A DNA stretch of 64,000 nt from Cytophagaceae bacterium (GTDB lineage: Bacteria; Bacteroidota; Bacteroidia; Cytophagales; Spirosomataceae): assembly GCA_027486845.1 (NCBI GenBank), contig JAIXOL010000035.1, positions 24,941 to 88,940 on the forward strand, given 5' to 3'. The translations under genes were made by a program, and so were the position numbers. Position 1 is the first letter of the stretch. Every line of letters begins with the position of its first letter. The notes under the pieces were generated by a model. That model saw only the letters and a list, made by a program, of their open reading frames with translations, searched no databases and was not told the origin of the DNA. Positions 52,056-61,187 of this stretch are shown piece by piece.

Positions 52056-52084
52056 TTGCTTTAAATAGCATTGTAGTATATTTG
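52056..52084 (+). promoter_or_regulatory. Predicted promoter of the small membrane protein gene
   Basis: TTG at 52056-52058, 18-bp spacer, TATATTTG at 52077-52084; ATG 73 bp downstream. Confidence 0.6.
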
Positions 52085-52157
52085 AACAAAATCTGTAATT
52101 CTTTGTTAAAAATATACTATTTGAAAAAAAGAATTACACAACAAAATACGTTCGACT

Positions 52158-52586
52158 ATGAATTTTGCTAAATATCTCTCAGTAATTGCTATAAGTATGC
52201 TGAAGTTTGCGGGTGGGCCTTTGACTGGTTTGGCCATCAAATTATCTTGGATTGAAACAGCTATTTGCTCAGTTGTAGGGATGATGATTACGGTTTCTAT
52301 AATCGTTTTTTCGGGCGATTTTATCAGAAATATATTTCGTAAAGATAAGCCAAAAAAATTTACAAAAATGACTCGCTATGGTGTTAAAATTCGACAAAAA
52401 TTTGGTTTAGCTGGCATTGCTTTTCTTACGCCACTTTTGTTTACACCGCCAGTTGGAGCGGCTTTGAGTATGGCTTTTCGCTATGATAAAAAAGCAATTC
52501 TTTTACAAATGTTCATCAGTGCTGTGGCATGGGCGATTGTCCAGACTTTGTTTTTTTTCTATGTTAAAGATTTGATATTTAGTTAA
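52158..52586 (+). CDS. Small membrane protein, possibly small-multidrug-export (PF06695-like)
   Basis: A 142-residue protein with three or four helices (YLSVIAISMLKFAGGPLTG, AICSVVGMMITVSIIVF, LAGIAFLTPLLFTPPVGAAL, MFISAVAWAIVQTLFFFYV) and a basic loop FRKDKPKKFTKMTRYG. The F(L)TPxLFTPPVGAAL stretch with a conserved proline pair resembles DedA/VTT or small multidrug export families, but I cannot place it firmly. Separate promoter and terminator, so a single-gene transcript. Confidence 0.65.
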   Translation: MNFAKYLSVIAISMLKFAGGPLTGLAIKLSWIETAICSVVGMMITVSIIVFSGDFIRNIFRKDKPKKFTKMTRYGVKIRQKFGLAGIAFLTPLLFTPPVGAALSMAFRYDKKAILLQMFISAVAWAIVQTLFFFYVKDLIFS

Positions 52587-52593
52587 ATAGACA

Positions 52594-52632
52594 TTTTCGT
52601 AGGAACGTCCAATTTGGATGTTCCTACGAAAA
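52594..52632. terminator. Long bidirectional hairpin
   Basis: TTTTCGTAGGAACGTCCA (52594-52611) and TGGATGTTCCTACGAAAA (52615-52632), 18-bp arms with one G-U position, between convergent genes. Confidence 0.85.
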
Positions 52633-52634
52633 CA

Positions 52635-54953
52635 TTAATTGTTTTTACTAACCTTGATGGTCTTTATTACTTCTGTACCACGGCTAATTTCCAAAATATA
52701 ATTTCCTGTTGGTAGTTCAGCATCGCCTAAATCAAGATAGGCTATTTTTTCTACAATATTGATATGTTCTTTTTTGATGGTCTGTTTTTTTCCTGCCATC
52801 GTATAATAGGCAAAACTTAGCTTTTCTATATCTTCGGTTTCAGGAATCTTGACGTTGCAAATTTGTTGGAACGGAATCGGATAAGCATTCCAATCGCCAA
52901 TAATATTAGCAGAAGAATTGGTAGATGCTTTAACAAAAAATTGAATTGACTTAGACGAAATCACCGAATCTTGCTTATAGGCTTTGGCACTAAGGGTGTA
53001 AGTGCCAACGGGAAACTTCATACCTCGCCCTTCACCAAAAAGATTGTAAGGCAATTTATCAGAGCCACGTTTGAATTTATAGGGTCCGTTTAGTTCAAAA
53101 ACCATATTGACTGAATCGAGATTACAACGAGCAAGTATATTTACCAAGTCGGGAAGGGCATCTAAATAAAGTGTACGCTTGTTGTAAACAGGCCCCCAAG
53201 GCTCAATTGGTACATCGAAATATTCTCCTTTGATGAGTTCGAAATCAATAATTGGCGGAACAATATCCACAAAAATAGCCGATTCTAGCATACCACCTAA
53301 ATTATCATAAACCCTGACTTTTACTTTAAATTTACCTAGATATGGAGCTTTTCCGTAAAAATTCAACTCAAAACGATTAAATTCTATCCATTTTGGAGCT
53401 TCAATCACTTCGATGTAAGCAATAAATCCATCGGTATCGTAATATAAATTTTCGGGAATTCGAAACTGAAAATTCTGATTTACAACAACCTCTTTGGTGT
53501 ATTGACTGATATTTTCTCGTGGAAGTTGATTCGGAAGATTACTCGGTGGCAGTACGACGGGCGGCGGCGTACCTATCGGTGTTGTCTCAACAATATCAGG
53601 TAAAGGGTTTTCAATTTTTTTGTTTTCAATGATTAAATCTTCCTCCAAAATTACTTTTACTTTTTTTCTTCCATTATCCGACCTTGTTTTCCAATCATTG
53701 ATGACTAATTCTCGGCTATCTGTGAGTTGGGAAAGGCGATATTTTACCGAATCAGTATATATTATTGGGGTATTTACTGTATTGATACTTTTGATTGCCT
53801 CTTGAAAAGCAGGTAGTATTTTGTCATATTCGGCTTGATTGTCATATTCTACTCCTAACATTATAAACTCACAATTATAGCTGACAGCACGTTTTACGTA
53901 GTTTTTGAGGTCTTCTGAAGTTGGAAGATCAAAAAAAGCCACTTCTGTGTAGGCTTTTTGGTTTGGTTTGATATTGCTAAAAAGGAGGTCTCCTTGTAAG
54001 CCCTCAGTAGATGTCTTGATGATATCGGCATTGTCGGATAAATCTTTAAAGCCAAAAGTATTGCGGAGTAAAGTAAGGTTATCGGCTATTCCTCCGTACT
54101 CACAAGCTACTTTGTAGGATGGCTCAACGGTCTTAATGGTTCTGATGAGTTGGTCATAATAATTTTTTATCATTTGGTGACGAAAAACATACCAGTCTTT
54201 TCCACGACGACCTCTGAATGAATCATTGACATTCCACCAATTTACATAGGGCTCTACTTCAAGAAAACTTTTATAATTTGTTCCCCAGTAAGTATTTAGT
54301 GTGCGAATGGTTGTATATTTCTCCCTTGCCCAATCTTTAAACCTAATCATTGCCCATCTTGAGTGGTCGAAAACAGCAATGTATTCTTTTTCAGGCCATT
54401 GCTGATTCTGAAAGGTAAATCCTAATTCTTGTTGTGGAGTATTAACTACTGTAATAAAAATTATTTTACCAGCCTTTTGATAGTTTTTATAACGCTCGCA
54501 AACTTCTTTTACAAATTCTTTGGCTTTATCAATCGAAGGCTGATGAGCAAAGCTAAAGTGATTATTGTCATAATAATTAGTAAGAACCTTCCCTCGAAAA
54601 TCTTTGACTGCTTCTTCTTCGTCCCAAAAGCCCTTCGTAAGGCCATAGTTTCGTCCAAGATGTATGCGAATCACTACTTTTATTCCTAATTTATTAATCG
54701 CATGATTCATCTGATTATCAAGCTGAACCCAGTTAGGTTTGGAGTTTGACTGTGGATAAACCCTTTCCCACCAGACCGTTAGCATTGCTGAATTGCAACC
54801 AATACCAACTAACTTGTTCATGACAGAAAGGGCGTGGTTGGGGTCGTCGCTCAGATTACCAATTCCCTGACAGACATATTTTTGAGCATGGGTTTGGTTT
54901 GGCCAAATAACTATACTAAAAAAAATGGCAAAGAATGTTCGTAAATGCTTCAT
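52635..54953 (-). CDS. Secreted GH-A-like protein with T9SS type A C-terminal sorting domain
   Basis: A 772-residue exported protein: signal peptide to about residue 23 (ending QTHAQ), a TIM-barrel glycosidase-like domain (about 25-400; MLTVWWERVYPQ, VVIRIHLGRNYG, IIFITVVNTPQQELG, VACEYGG) that resembles GH42/GH-A enzymes, a proline-rich linker (TPIGTPPPVVLPPSN), one or two Ig-like modules, and a C-terminal type IX secretion domain (WNAYPIPFQQICNVKIPE ... LPTGNYILEISRG). A Glu pair that could serve as GH-A catalytic residues (QQELG and ACEYGG) is visible but unproven. It is the last gene of the minus-strand envelope block. Confidence 0.75.
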   Translation of the reverse strand: MKHLRTFFAIFFSIVIWPNQTHAQKYVCQGIGNLSDDPNHALSVMNKLVGIGCNSAMLTVWWERVYPQSNSKPNWVQLDNQMNHAINKLGIKVVIRIHLGRNYGLTKGFWDEEEAVKDFRGKVLTNYYDNNHFSFAHQPSIDKAKEFVKEVCERYKNYQKAGKIIFITVVNTPQQELGFTFQNQQWPEKEYIAVFDHSRWAMIRFKDWAREKYTTIRTLNTYWGTNYKSFLEVEPYVNWWNVNDSFRGRRGKDWYVFRHQMIKNYYDQLIRTIKTVEPSYKVACEYGGIADNLTLLRNTFGFKDLSDNADIIKTSTEGLQGDLLFSNIKPNQKAYTEVAFFDLPTSEDLKNYVKRAVSYNCEFIMLGVEYDNQAEYDKILPAFQEAIKSINTVNTPIIYTDSVKYRLSQLTDSRELVINDWKTRSDNGRKKVKVILEEDLIIENKKIENPLPDIVETTPIGTPPPVVLPPSNLPNQLPRENISQYTKEVVVNQNFQFRIPENLYYDTDGFIAYIEVIEAPKWIEFNRFELNFYGKAPYLGKFKVKVRVYDNLGGMLESAIFVDIVPPIIDFELIKGEYFDVPIEPWGPVYNKRTLYLDALPDLVNILARCNLDSVNMVFELNGPYKFKRGSDKLPYNLFGEGRGMKFPVGTYTLSAKAYKQDSVISSKSIQFFVKASTNSSANIIGDWNAYPIPFQQICNVKIPETEDIEKLSFAYYTMAGKKQTIKKEHINIVEKIAYLDLGDAELPTGNYILEISRGTEVIKTIKVSKNN

Positions 54954-54960
54954 AAGGTTC

Positions 54961-56889
54961 TTATTTTAACTCGTAAAATTCCTCTAAAATTTCAATTTTC
55001 TTGTCAAACCCCGCTTTTCTTCTCAGAATTTCATCAAATTTTACGCTTTGGATGTTTTTATTTTCTACCAAACCCGTTTCAAAAAACTGCTTAATTGCCG
55101 ATACATCATCTATTTTTGCATTCACAATCAGGCCTTTATTTAGCAAAATTGGTACAGTTCGATAAATCGTTTTTTCTCCCTTGCTTGTGGCAATTTCCAT
55201 GTTTAGGTGCGGCGGCTGGAACAACAAATTTAGTAATTTGCCAAACCAGTTGTATGTGGTTTTCACTTTAATAATCGAAAGTAGTTTTTGGTTAGAAGAG
55301 TCGGCCTTAATTACTGAATTTAAGGGGAAACTTTTGCCCATTTCCCAAGTTGTGCTTGATTGCTTGACTAACTTTAAGGTCTTGGTTTGTTCTTTTTTCT
55401 TTAATAATAAACGATTATTCCATATTTTTATTGGTTCATAACGTTGTAAAAGTGCCAATAATGTCAGGGTTTCGTCGCCAATCGCATATTTATTATCAGT
55501 GCTTTCTATGCCAAAAATCACAAAATCGGGTGCTTTCGCCGATAGGTATTTTTCTTGGTTTTTTCTATCTAAATATGCATTGTAAGCCTGATAAGATTGA
55601 ATTACTGGACGAGGATTATAATTGAGTTTATTGAGATAAATTTCCGAGGTTTCGTTGGGTACTAAATCTACGGTTTTATCGCCAATTATGTCTAAGACCT
55701 CTTTCGGGTAGGTAAAGTTGTAGTGAGGTGTATTTTTATTTGATATATCCTTAAAATATTCTGGCAAAATGTAGCTTTTTGTTCGCAAATTATCAATTAT
55801 AGAAACTGATAATTGTCCATAAATTGACTGATAGAAAACAAGATAACTTATCAAATTGAGCGAAACTAAACACCAACCGCTTATTTTAAGCCATTTCTCA
55901 GTAGTAAAACTGCATAAAAGTAAAAAAGGCAAACTTGCACTACGAACAAACGACATTAAATGCCCGTCGTCAGCTCTCACAAATGCATATTTTATAAGCA
56001 CAAATGAGCAAACACCAACACAACCCAGCACAAAAAAAGAGTCGAGTGTAGGTATAGAAAAGTCTTTTTTTAGCAGTTTTTGAAAGATAAACGCCACAAA
56101 AACTAATATAAATAATACAAAAATACTATAAGTAGCTGCCACTGCTCGAAGTCTATCTGCAGGAAAAAAAGACTGTGATTCGTTATAACCTCTGATGATT
56201 TCGATACTGGAAAAAAAGTAAGTTACGAGGTCTGTTTTCAATAAAAAAGCTAGTAAAATTAAAAAAATCATACTTCCGAAGAAATATAAAAGTAAATTTT
56301 GGAGCGACAATCGTTTCGAGAAAAAGGCATAACACAATAGAATAAAGACAAATCCGAGAGCGATAACGCCATAATTTGCTTTGATGTAGAAATTGATTAC
56401 ACCCATCGCAATTGCATGTACAAGAAATAATTGATTTTGCTTTTTCAGAAATAAAAGCCCTGAAAAAATACTAACAAAAAAAAGTAAAAAGCTCATCCAT
56501 TCGCCGTAAAAAGAAGAGATAAGTAAGAAAAAGCCAAAATGTACAACTAACTGGTATACTTTGAGGGGTTTCGGTAATAAGTAATAAAGCAAAAAGCCTA
56601 CATTTCCGAAGCAAAAAACATCAAAAAGAAAGAATTGAAAATTGCTGGTTTCAATAGAAATTCGTTGGGTAAGTCGGCCAAGTGGACCATAAGTGTAAAT
56701 AATATCTTTCCCAAAAATTAAACCTTTTTGGTAAGCCATTTCTAAAGCAATTCGCCAAGAATTATCAATGCCCGCACTTGGTAGGTTAGAAATCTGATAA
56801 TAAGGAAAAAGTAAAACTATCAGCAAAACTAAATAGCTTATGATTAGCCATGAACCATTGATTGGCCAATTTAAAAATCGTTTTATCAT
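54961..56889 (-). CDS. Polytopic membrane protein, GT-C-like
   Basis: A 642-residue protein with about 11-12 helices in the first 400 residues and a soluble C-terminal region of about 230 residues. No known motif is certain; DIIYTYGPLGRLTQR after the first helix recalls large GT-C-type or O-antigen-ligase-like membrane proteins. The N-terminal RIALEMAYQKGLIFGKDI lies in a predicted periplasmic loop. The neighbours (GT2 transferase, NAD-dependent epimerase, a second large membrane protein) suggest a role in glycan assembly with a lipid-linked sugar donor (inference). Confidence 0.6.
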   Translation of the reverse strand: MIKRFLNWPINGSWLIISYLVLLIVLLFPYYQISNLPSAGIDNSWRIALEMAYQKGLIFGKDIIYTYGPLGRLTQRISIETSNFQFFLFDVFCFGNVGFLLYYLLPKPLKVYQLVVHFGFFLLISSFYGEWMSFLLFFVSIFSGLLFLKKQNQLFLVHAIAMGVINFYIKANYGVIALGFVFILLCYAFFSKRLSLQNLLLYFFGSMIFLILLAFLLKTDLVTYFFSSIEIIRGYNESQSFFPADRLRAVAATYSIFVLFILVFVAFIFQKLLKKDFSIPTLDSFFVLGCVGVCSFVLIKYAFVRADDGHLMSFVRSASLPFLLLCSFTTEKWLKISGWCLVSLNLISYLVFYQSIYGQLSVSIIDNLRTKSYILPEYFKDISNKNTPHYNFTYPKEVLDIIGDKTVDLVPNETSEIYLNKLNYNPRPVIQSYQAYNAYLDRKNQEKYLSAKAPDFVIFGIESTDNKYAIGDETLTLLALLQRYEPIKIWNNRLLLKKKEQTKTLKLVKQSSTTWEMGKSFPLNSVIKADSSNQKLLSIIKVKTTYNWFGKLLNLLFQPPHLNMEIATSKGEKTIYRTVPILLNKGLIVNAKIDDVSAIKQFFETGLVENKNIQSVKFDEILRRKAGFDKKIEILEEFYELK

Positions 56890-56944
56890 ATCATCTTAAA
56901 ACTTTTATTTACCAAACGTCTTAATTTCAACATTTCCTTTTTAA

Positions 56945-58564
56945 TTATTGCTGATAACCAACTTTGCGGGTGCTCACAATTATATCGGTCTTGAAATATT
57001 TCACAGAAGCATCTAAAGTTGAAATGAGACCTATTTGGTAGGTGTCAGCAGGAATTTCAGCATGATTAATCATTCCAAAGAAATCATTGCTTAAGTATTG
57101 CTTACTTGAAAGTATTTGTCTCAACGAATTTCGGGAGTGATAGAGCGGTAAAAAATAAAATTTATTGTCAAGTGTTTTTAAACTTATGTAATAACCATGT
57201 TCTTTATTTACTTTTTGTGTGTCAATATCTTTAAAATATAAGATAAAGCCCTGCTTTGACTCTTCGGCACTAAGATTGATTTTATCTGTGCTAATTGTGG
57301 CATTTTTTATGTTGAAAATAGGTTGCTCGAAATTGTAAGTACCCGCTTTCTGATAAAAATTAATGGTTTGGTCAAAATATAAACGATAAAAAGAACCATT
57401 TAAAGTTGAGCCATTATGAGCCATATTAACCGACGATAAAAGTCTTTTTTGGTAGCCTTGCAGAATATTAGGGAACGAAACATAGTACGAATATACAAAG
57501 TAAAATATGCCAAAAATACTAGAAAACACTACAATACGATTGAAATATTGTGGTAATTGTTTGATTATCAGTAAGTAAATACACACTACTAATAATTGAG
57601 GATACAATCGGTAGCGGTCAGGAAAATCTGAACTTACGACATCTCGGAAGAGGGCAACTGCAAATAGTGTTCCAAGGCAAAATAATGAAAGAAGGATTAT
57701 GTTTAGCTCAAAAATATCTTTTTTCCTCTTAAAAACATACGTGAGAGCTACTCCTCCAATAATTAATATCACTCCAAATCCAATCAGTTTAATAACAAAA
57801 TTGAGTGAACTTGTTTTCAGAAAACCGCCAACCAAAACACTAAAACTTGAAATGGTTGTCATTATAGAATTCGGGGTTTTGTATTGGCTACCCGACAAAA
57901 AGACAAACTTCATTATTAATAATGTAGCCACGACAATGATTAATTCTTGCCAGCGTCGTTGATAAACAAGCCCTATACTAACAACCACAAAAGCCAAAAT
58001 TCCGTTTCCATTGCAAATCAAGGCACAACCCAATAAAAATAGACCCAAATAAAATTTAGTTTTGCTTGGTTTTATGCCGAAAATCAAGAAAATGGCCCAG
58101 CACAGAAAAACAACGATATCATTGTTTTCAAATGCACACATTGCCCAAAGGCTATTCTCATAAATGTGTGCTGAAAGCAAAATGTAAGGTATGGGTAATA
58201 AAGCCCAAATAGAAATTTTGTGTTGTTTAAGTAATCTGAAGAAGAAAATAAAAATAGAGCAGAAGATAAGATTACCAACAAACATCAGGTTTTTAAAATT
58301 GATACTTTTTAAAAGCCAAAGGTGTAAGCCAAAAAATATTTTTGAAATAATAATTGAATGTTCATTACAAGGTGCAATCAAGATTTCAAATTGTTCCTTT
58401 AAGTCAGTTTTTATGCTAATATCGTAGAGGTTTCGCAAAATGCCGTGCTCATCTTCAAAGGGTACATTCAAAGCATACGACCAAAGTATTTGCAAAAAAG
58501 TAAGAAAAGGAATCGAAAAAACAAGATAGAAAAGTATTTTCGATAAGCGTTTTGGGTCTTGCAT
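56945..58564 (-). CDS. Polytopic membrane protein, GT-C-like
   Basis: A 539-residue protein with about ten helices over the first 360 residues and a soluble tail. An early loop FEDEHGILRNLYDISI carries acidic residues after the first helix, a place where GT-C transferases have a catalytic Asp, and APCNEHSIIISKIFF follows. No firm family call. It lies 55 bp upstream of the 642-residue protein on the same strand and downstream of the GT2 gene, so the four genes may be one transcript. Confidence 0.6.
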   Translation of the reverse strand: MQDPKRLSKILFYLVFSIPFLTFLQILWSYALNVPFEDEHGILRNLYDISIKTDLKEQFEILIAPCNEHSIIISKIFFGLHLWLLKSINFKNLMFVGNLIFCSIFIFFFRLLKQHKISIWALLPIPYILLSAHIYENSLWAMCAFENNDIVVFLCWAIFLIFGIKPSKTKFYLGLFLLGCALICNGNGILAFVVVSIGLVYQRRWQELIIVVATLLIMKFVFLSGSQYKTPNSIMTTISSFSVLVGGFLKTSSLNFVIKLIGFGVILIIGGVALTYVFKRKKDIFELNIILLSLFCLGTLFAVALFRDVVSSDFPDRYRLYPQLLVVCIYLLIIKQLPQYFNRIVVFSSIFGIFYFVYSYYVSFPNILQGYQKRLLSSVNMAHNGSTLNGSFYRLYFDQTINFYQKAGTYNFEQPIFNIKNATISTDKINLSAEESKQGFILYFKDIDTQKVNKEHGYYISLKTLDNKFYFLPLYHSRNSLRQILSSKQYLSNDFFGMINHAEIPADTYQIGLISTLDASVKYFKTDIIVSTRKVGYQQ

Positions 58565-58667
58565 TAGATTTTTTTGTTATGCCTCGACAATCAAAAAAGT
58601 GTGGATGCTTATAAATAAAGGTGTAGCACAATTGTTTTGTATCAGTCGTGCCACACTTGTAAACTTT

Positions 58668-59402
58668 CTATTTTTTCATATAATCTCCACGAGAAAAGAA
58701 TTTTTCAACAAAACAATATACCAAAATAAAGAAATAACGGCTGCCCATTTCTTTGATTTTGAGTTTCGATTCTCCGTATTTTCTGTTCGTCCAGCTATTT
58801 GGCACTACGCTGTACGAATAGCCACGAACAATAGTTTTCAGCGGAAGCTCAACCGTTAAGTTAAAATGTGGAGAAAGGAAAGGTTTCAAGCCTTCCATTG
58901 TTTCACGTTTGTAAAGTTTAAAGGCATTGGTGGTATCGTTGTACTTAATGCCAATCACCATTTTAATGATAAAATTGGCTACTCGATTAATGATTTTTTT
59001 TACGGCTGGGTAGTCAATCACCTTGCCGCCCTTTATCCAACGACTACCAAAAACGGCATCCACATTATCGGCGAGCATTGTTTTGTAATATTTTACCAAA
59101 TCTTCTGGGTCATCTGACATATCGGCCATAAAAACCGCCACGCAATCGCCAGAAAAACGCTCTAAACCATAGCGAACAGCATACCCAAAGCCATTTGGCC
59201 CTTTGTTTGTTTCGAAAACCAGCGTTGGCATTTCTTTCTGTAAATCCTGCAAAACTCCTATGGTATTATCTTTAGAGTTATCGTTTGTTACCCAAATTTC
59301 GTGCGGAATATCATATTTCTTTAAAGTAGCATATAAACTTTTGAGGGTTTCTGAGATACTTTCTTCTTCGTTATAGGCGGGAATTACAACGCTTAGCTTC
59401 AT
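58668..59402 (-). CDS. GT2 family glycosyltransferase (dolichol-phosphate-mannose-synthase-like)
   Basis: A 244-residue GT-A fold enzyme: VVIPAYNEEESISETL at the N-terminus, VTNDNSKDNT for the nucleotide site, FMADMSDDPED as the metal-binding acidic motif, and SRWIKGGKVI later. No C-terminal membrane helices. This form transfers a sugar from a nucleotide sugar to polyprenyl phosphate, or to a glycan. The two large membrane proteins downstream could use the resulting polyprenyl-linked sugar (inference). Confidence 0.85.
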   Translation of the reverse strand: MKLSVVIPAYNEEESISETLKSLYATLKKYDIPHEIWVTNDNSKDNTIGVLQDLQKEMPTLVFETNKGPNGFGYAVRYGLERFSGDCVAVFMADMSDDPEDLVKYYKTMLADNVDAVFGSRWIKGGKVIDYPAVKKIINRVANFIIKMVIGIKYNDTTNAFKLYKRETMEGLKPFLSPHFNLTVELPLKTIVRGYSYSVVPNSWTNRKYGESKLKIKEMGSRYFFILVYCFVEKFFSRGDYMKK

Positions 59403-59466
59403 TGATCGAGGTTTTCAAAAATTAAGATATTCTTTTATTTTTCAAATGAAAATGACAATAAAAGTA

Positions 59467-59474
59467 CAAAAGTA
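59467..59474 (-). promoter_or_regulatory. Predicted GT2 promoter -7 box
   Basis: Minus-strand TACTTTTG (TAnnTTTG), 64 bp upstream of the GT2 ATG, just inside the epimerase terminator. Confidence 0.5.
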
Positions 59475-59520
59475 AATAAAATCTCGAATAGCTTGCTTAT
59501 TATTGAAGGTTTTAAAATAA

Positions 59521-59555
59521 ATAAGCCCTAAAACATTAATTGTTTTAAGGCTTAT
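59521..59555 (-). terminator. Terminator after the epimerase gene
   Basis: ATAAGCCCTAAAACA and TGTTTTAAGGCTTAT arms with a short loop; T-rich tail on the minus strand, 21 bp after the epimerase stop. Confidence 0.75.
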
Positions 59556-59575
59556 CAATAAAAAATATTGTTGAG

Positions 59576-60637
59576 CTACACTCGCTTGCTGATGTTATCG
59601 TACATCTGTGTAAGTGTAGTTTTTAAATCATATTTCCATGTCCATTCTGGGTAATGATTTTTGAACTTCGTAAGGTCAGAAATATACCAAATATGGTCGC
59701 CACTGCGATTATCATCAGCGTAGCTAAAGCTCATTTTATTGCCTGTGATTTCCTCACAAATAGCAATTCCTTCTTGCATTGAGCAGTTAGAGAATCGTCC
59801 ACCGCCAGCGTTATATACTTCGCCCGCACGAGGATTTTGGTAAAAATGCCAAAACATATTCACTAAATCCCAGCTATGAATATTATCACGAACCTGCTTT
59901 CCTTTATAACCAAAAATTGTATAATGATTTCCCGTAATAGCACATTTCATTAGATAAGCCAAGAAACCGTGTAATTGAGCTCCTGAGTGGTTTGGTCCTG
60001 TCAGACACCCACCACGAAAAACTGCGGTTTTCATGCCAAAATATCTACCGTACTCTTGAACCATTACATCAGCCGCAACTTTCGATGCACCAAAAACTGA
60101 GTGCTTTGAGTGGTCGATAGACATCAATTCGTCGATACCATTGACAAAATATGGGTGATTTTGGTCGATTTCCCAACGAGTTTCTAACTCTACCAATGGC
60201 AAGAAGTTAGGAGTATCGCCATAAACTTTATTGGTCGAAGTAAAGATAAATACTGCCTCTGGGCAATATTTACGAGTCGATTCGAGCATTACAAGTGTAC
60301 CGTTGGCATTTACCGTAAAGTCAGTAAAGGGTTCACGGGCAGCCCAGTCATGGCTTGGCTGTGCGGCCGTATGCACAACAAGCTTAATGTCAGTACCGTA
60401 TTCTTCAAAAATTTTTCCGATTTCTTCTTCCGAGCGAATATCTGCTTTGTAATGGCGATAATTGCTATATTTTTCTTCTAAACCTTTACGATTCCAATCG
60501 GTAGAAGCCTCTGCTCCAAAAAAATATGAACGAAGGTTATTGTCGATGCCAATTACCAAATCAAATTTTTCGGCAAAAAAGGCAACTGATTCACTACCAA
60601 TTAAACCTGCCGAACCTGTTACGAGTGCTATGTTCAT
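59576..60637 (-). CDS. NAD-dependent sugar-nucleotide epimerase (CDP-paratose/tyvelose epimerase-like), Tyr-to-Phe at the catalytic site
   Basis: A 353-residue extended SDR. The glycine motif [16 protein letters not shown] (residues 6-21), [21 protein letters not shown] and STNKVYGD (Ser134/Thr135) are intact and resemble CDP-tyvelose 2-epimerase (RfbE-like). At the site normally YxxxK the sequence is [10 protein letters not shown], with Phe182 in place of the catalytic tyrosine and Lys186 kept. The rest of the domain ([33 protein letters not shown]) is complete, so this is a property of a subgroup and not damage. Substrate unknown; likely sugar for the glycan made by the downstream genes. 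Confidence 0.78.
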   Translation of the reverse strand: MNIALVTGSAGLIGSESVAFFAEKFDLVIGIDNNLRSYFFGAEASTDWNRKGLEEKYSNYRHYKADIRSEEEIGKIFEEYGTDIKLVVHTAAQPSHDWAAREPFTDFTVNANGTLVMLESTRKYCPEAVFIFTSTNKVYGDTPNFLPLVELETRWEIDQNHPYFVNGIDELMSIDHSKHSVFGASKVAADVMVQEYGRYFGMKTAVFRGGCLTGPNHSGAQLHGFLAYLMKCAITGNHYTIFGYKGKQVRDNIHSWDLVNMFWHFYQNPRAGEVYNAGGGRFSNCSMQEGIAICEEITGNKMSFSYADDNRSGDHIWYISDLTKFKNHYPEWTWKYDLKTTLTQMYDNISKRV

Positions 60638-60779
60638 TTGTTGATGTTTCGTTTTAATGACATTTGGGCATCATTGAGATATTAAAAAAATAAAAATAGG
60701 CATATTACAGAATATGGAGCACGTAAATGCCATAATAAACTGTAACCCGCCTACTGTAAGCTAAAATCATTTGGGGTAA

Positions 60780-61028
60780 TTAAGCACCAGTACTTGATTT
60801 TCCTGCACCAAATAATTTGTCTTGAATCGCTTGTGTACGTTTTTCAAGTTCAGGATTAGCTGTATATTTATTTTTTAATTGACGTGCTGCTGAATCTGGA
60901 CTTACACCATAAACCCACTCATCACCTTGACGAACGTCTTTTTGCTCAATAACATTGTTTTTTTGATAATCGCATGAAGTCAACGAAAACGCTGCTACTG
61001 CAAATAATAAAACACTAAACTTTTTCAT
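60780..61028 (-). CDS. Small lipoprotein
   Basis: An 82-residue protein with a lipoprotein signal peptide: MKKFSVLLFAVAAFSLTSC, lipobox LTSC with the modified Cys at residue 19. The mature part is short and polar (DEWVYGVSPDSAARQLKNKY, then KRTQAIQDKLFG), with no known domain. Predicted promoter TTG/TAAATTTG directly upstream. Function unknown. Confidence 0.75.
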   Translation of the reverse strand: MKKFSVLLFAVAAFSLTSCDYQKNNVIEQKDVRQGDEWVYGVSPDSAARQLKNKYTANPELEKRTQAIQDKLFGAGKSSTGA

Positions 61029-61054
61029 GTCTGAATGTTGTTGTTAAATTTGCA

Positions 61055-61085
61055 CAAATTTAAGTTTGGTAATTCAAAACGCCAA
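61055..61085 (-). promoter_or_regulatory. Predicted promoter of the small lipoprotein
   Basis: On the minus strand TTG (61085-61083), 20-bp spacer, TAAATTTG (61062-61055); 26 bp before the ATG. Confidence 0.6.
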
Positions 61086-61155
61086 GAAAAATTGTACTTT
61101 TTAAATGAACAAGGTTATTTTGTTATTGTAGAAATTGATTTTTAATCGTTTTTCT

Positions 61156-61183
61156 TGATAACTGATAATTGATAACTGATAAT
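61156..61183 (+). repeat. Tandem 14-bp repeat upstream of lhgO
   Basis: TGATAACTGATAAT occurs twice in direct tandem and ends about 4 bp before the lhgO ATG. Confidence 0.65.
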
Positions 61184-61187
61184 TGAA

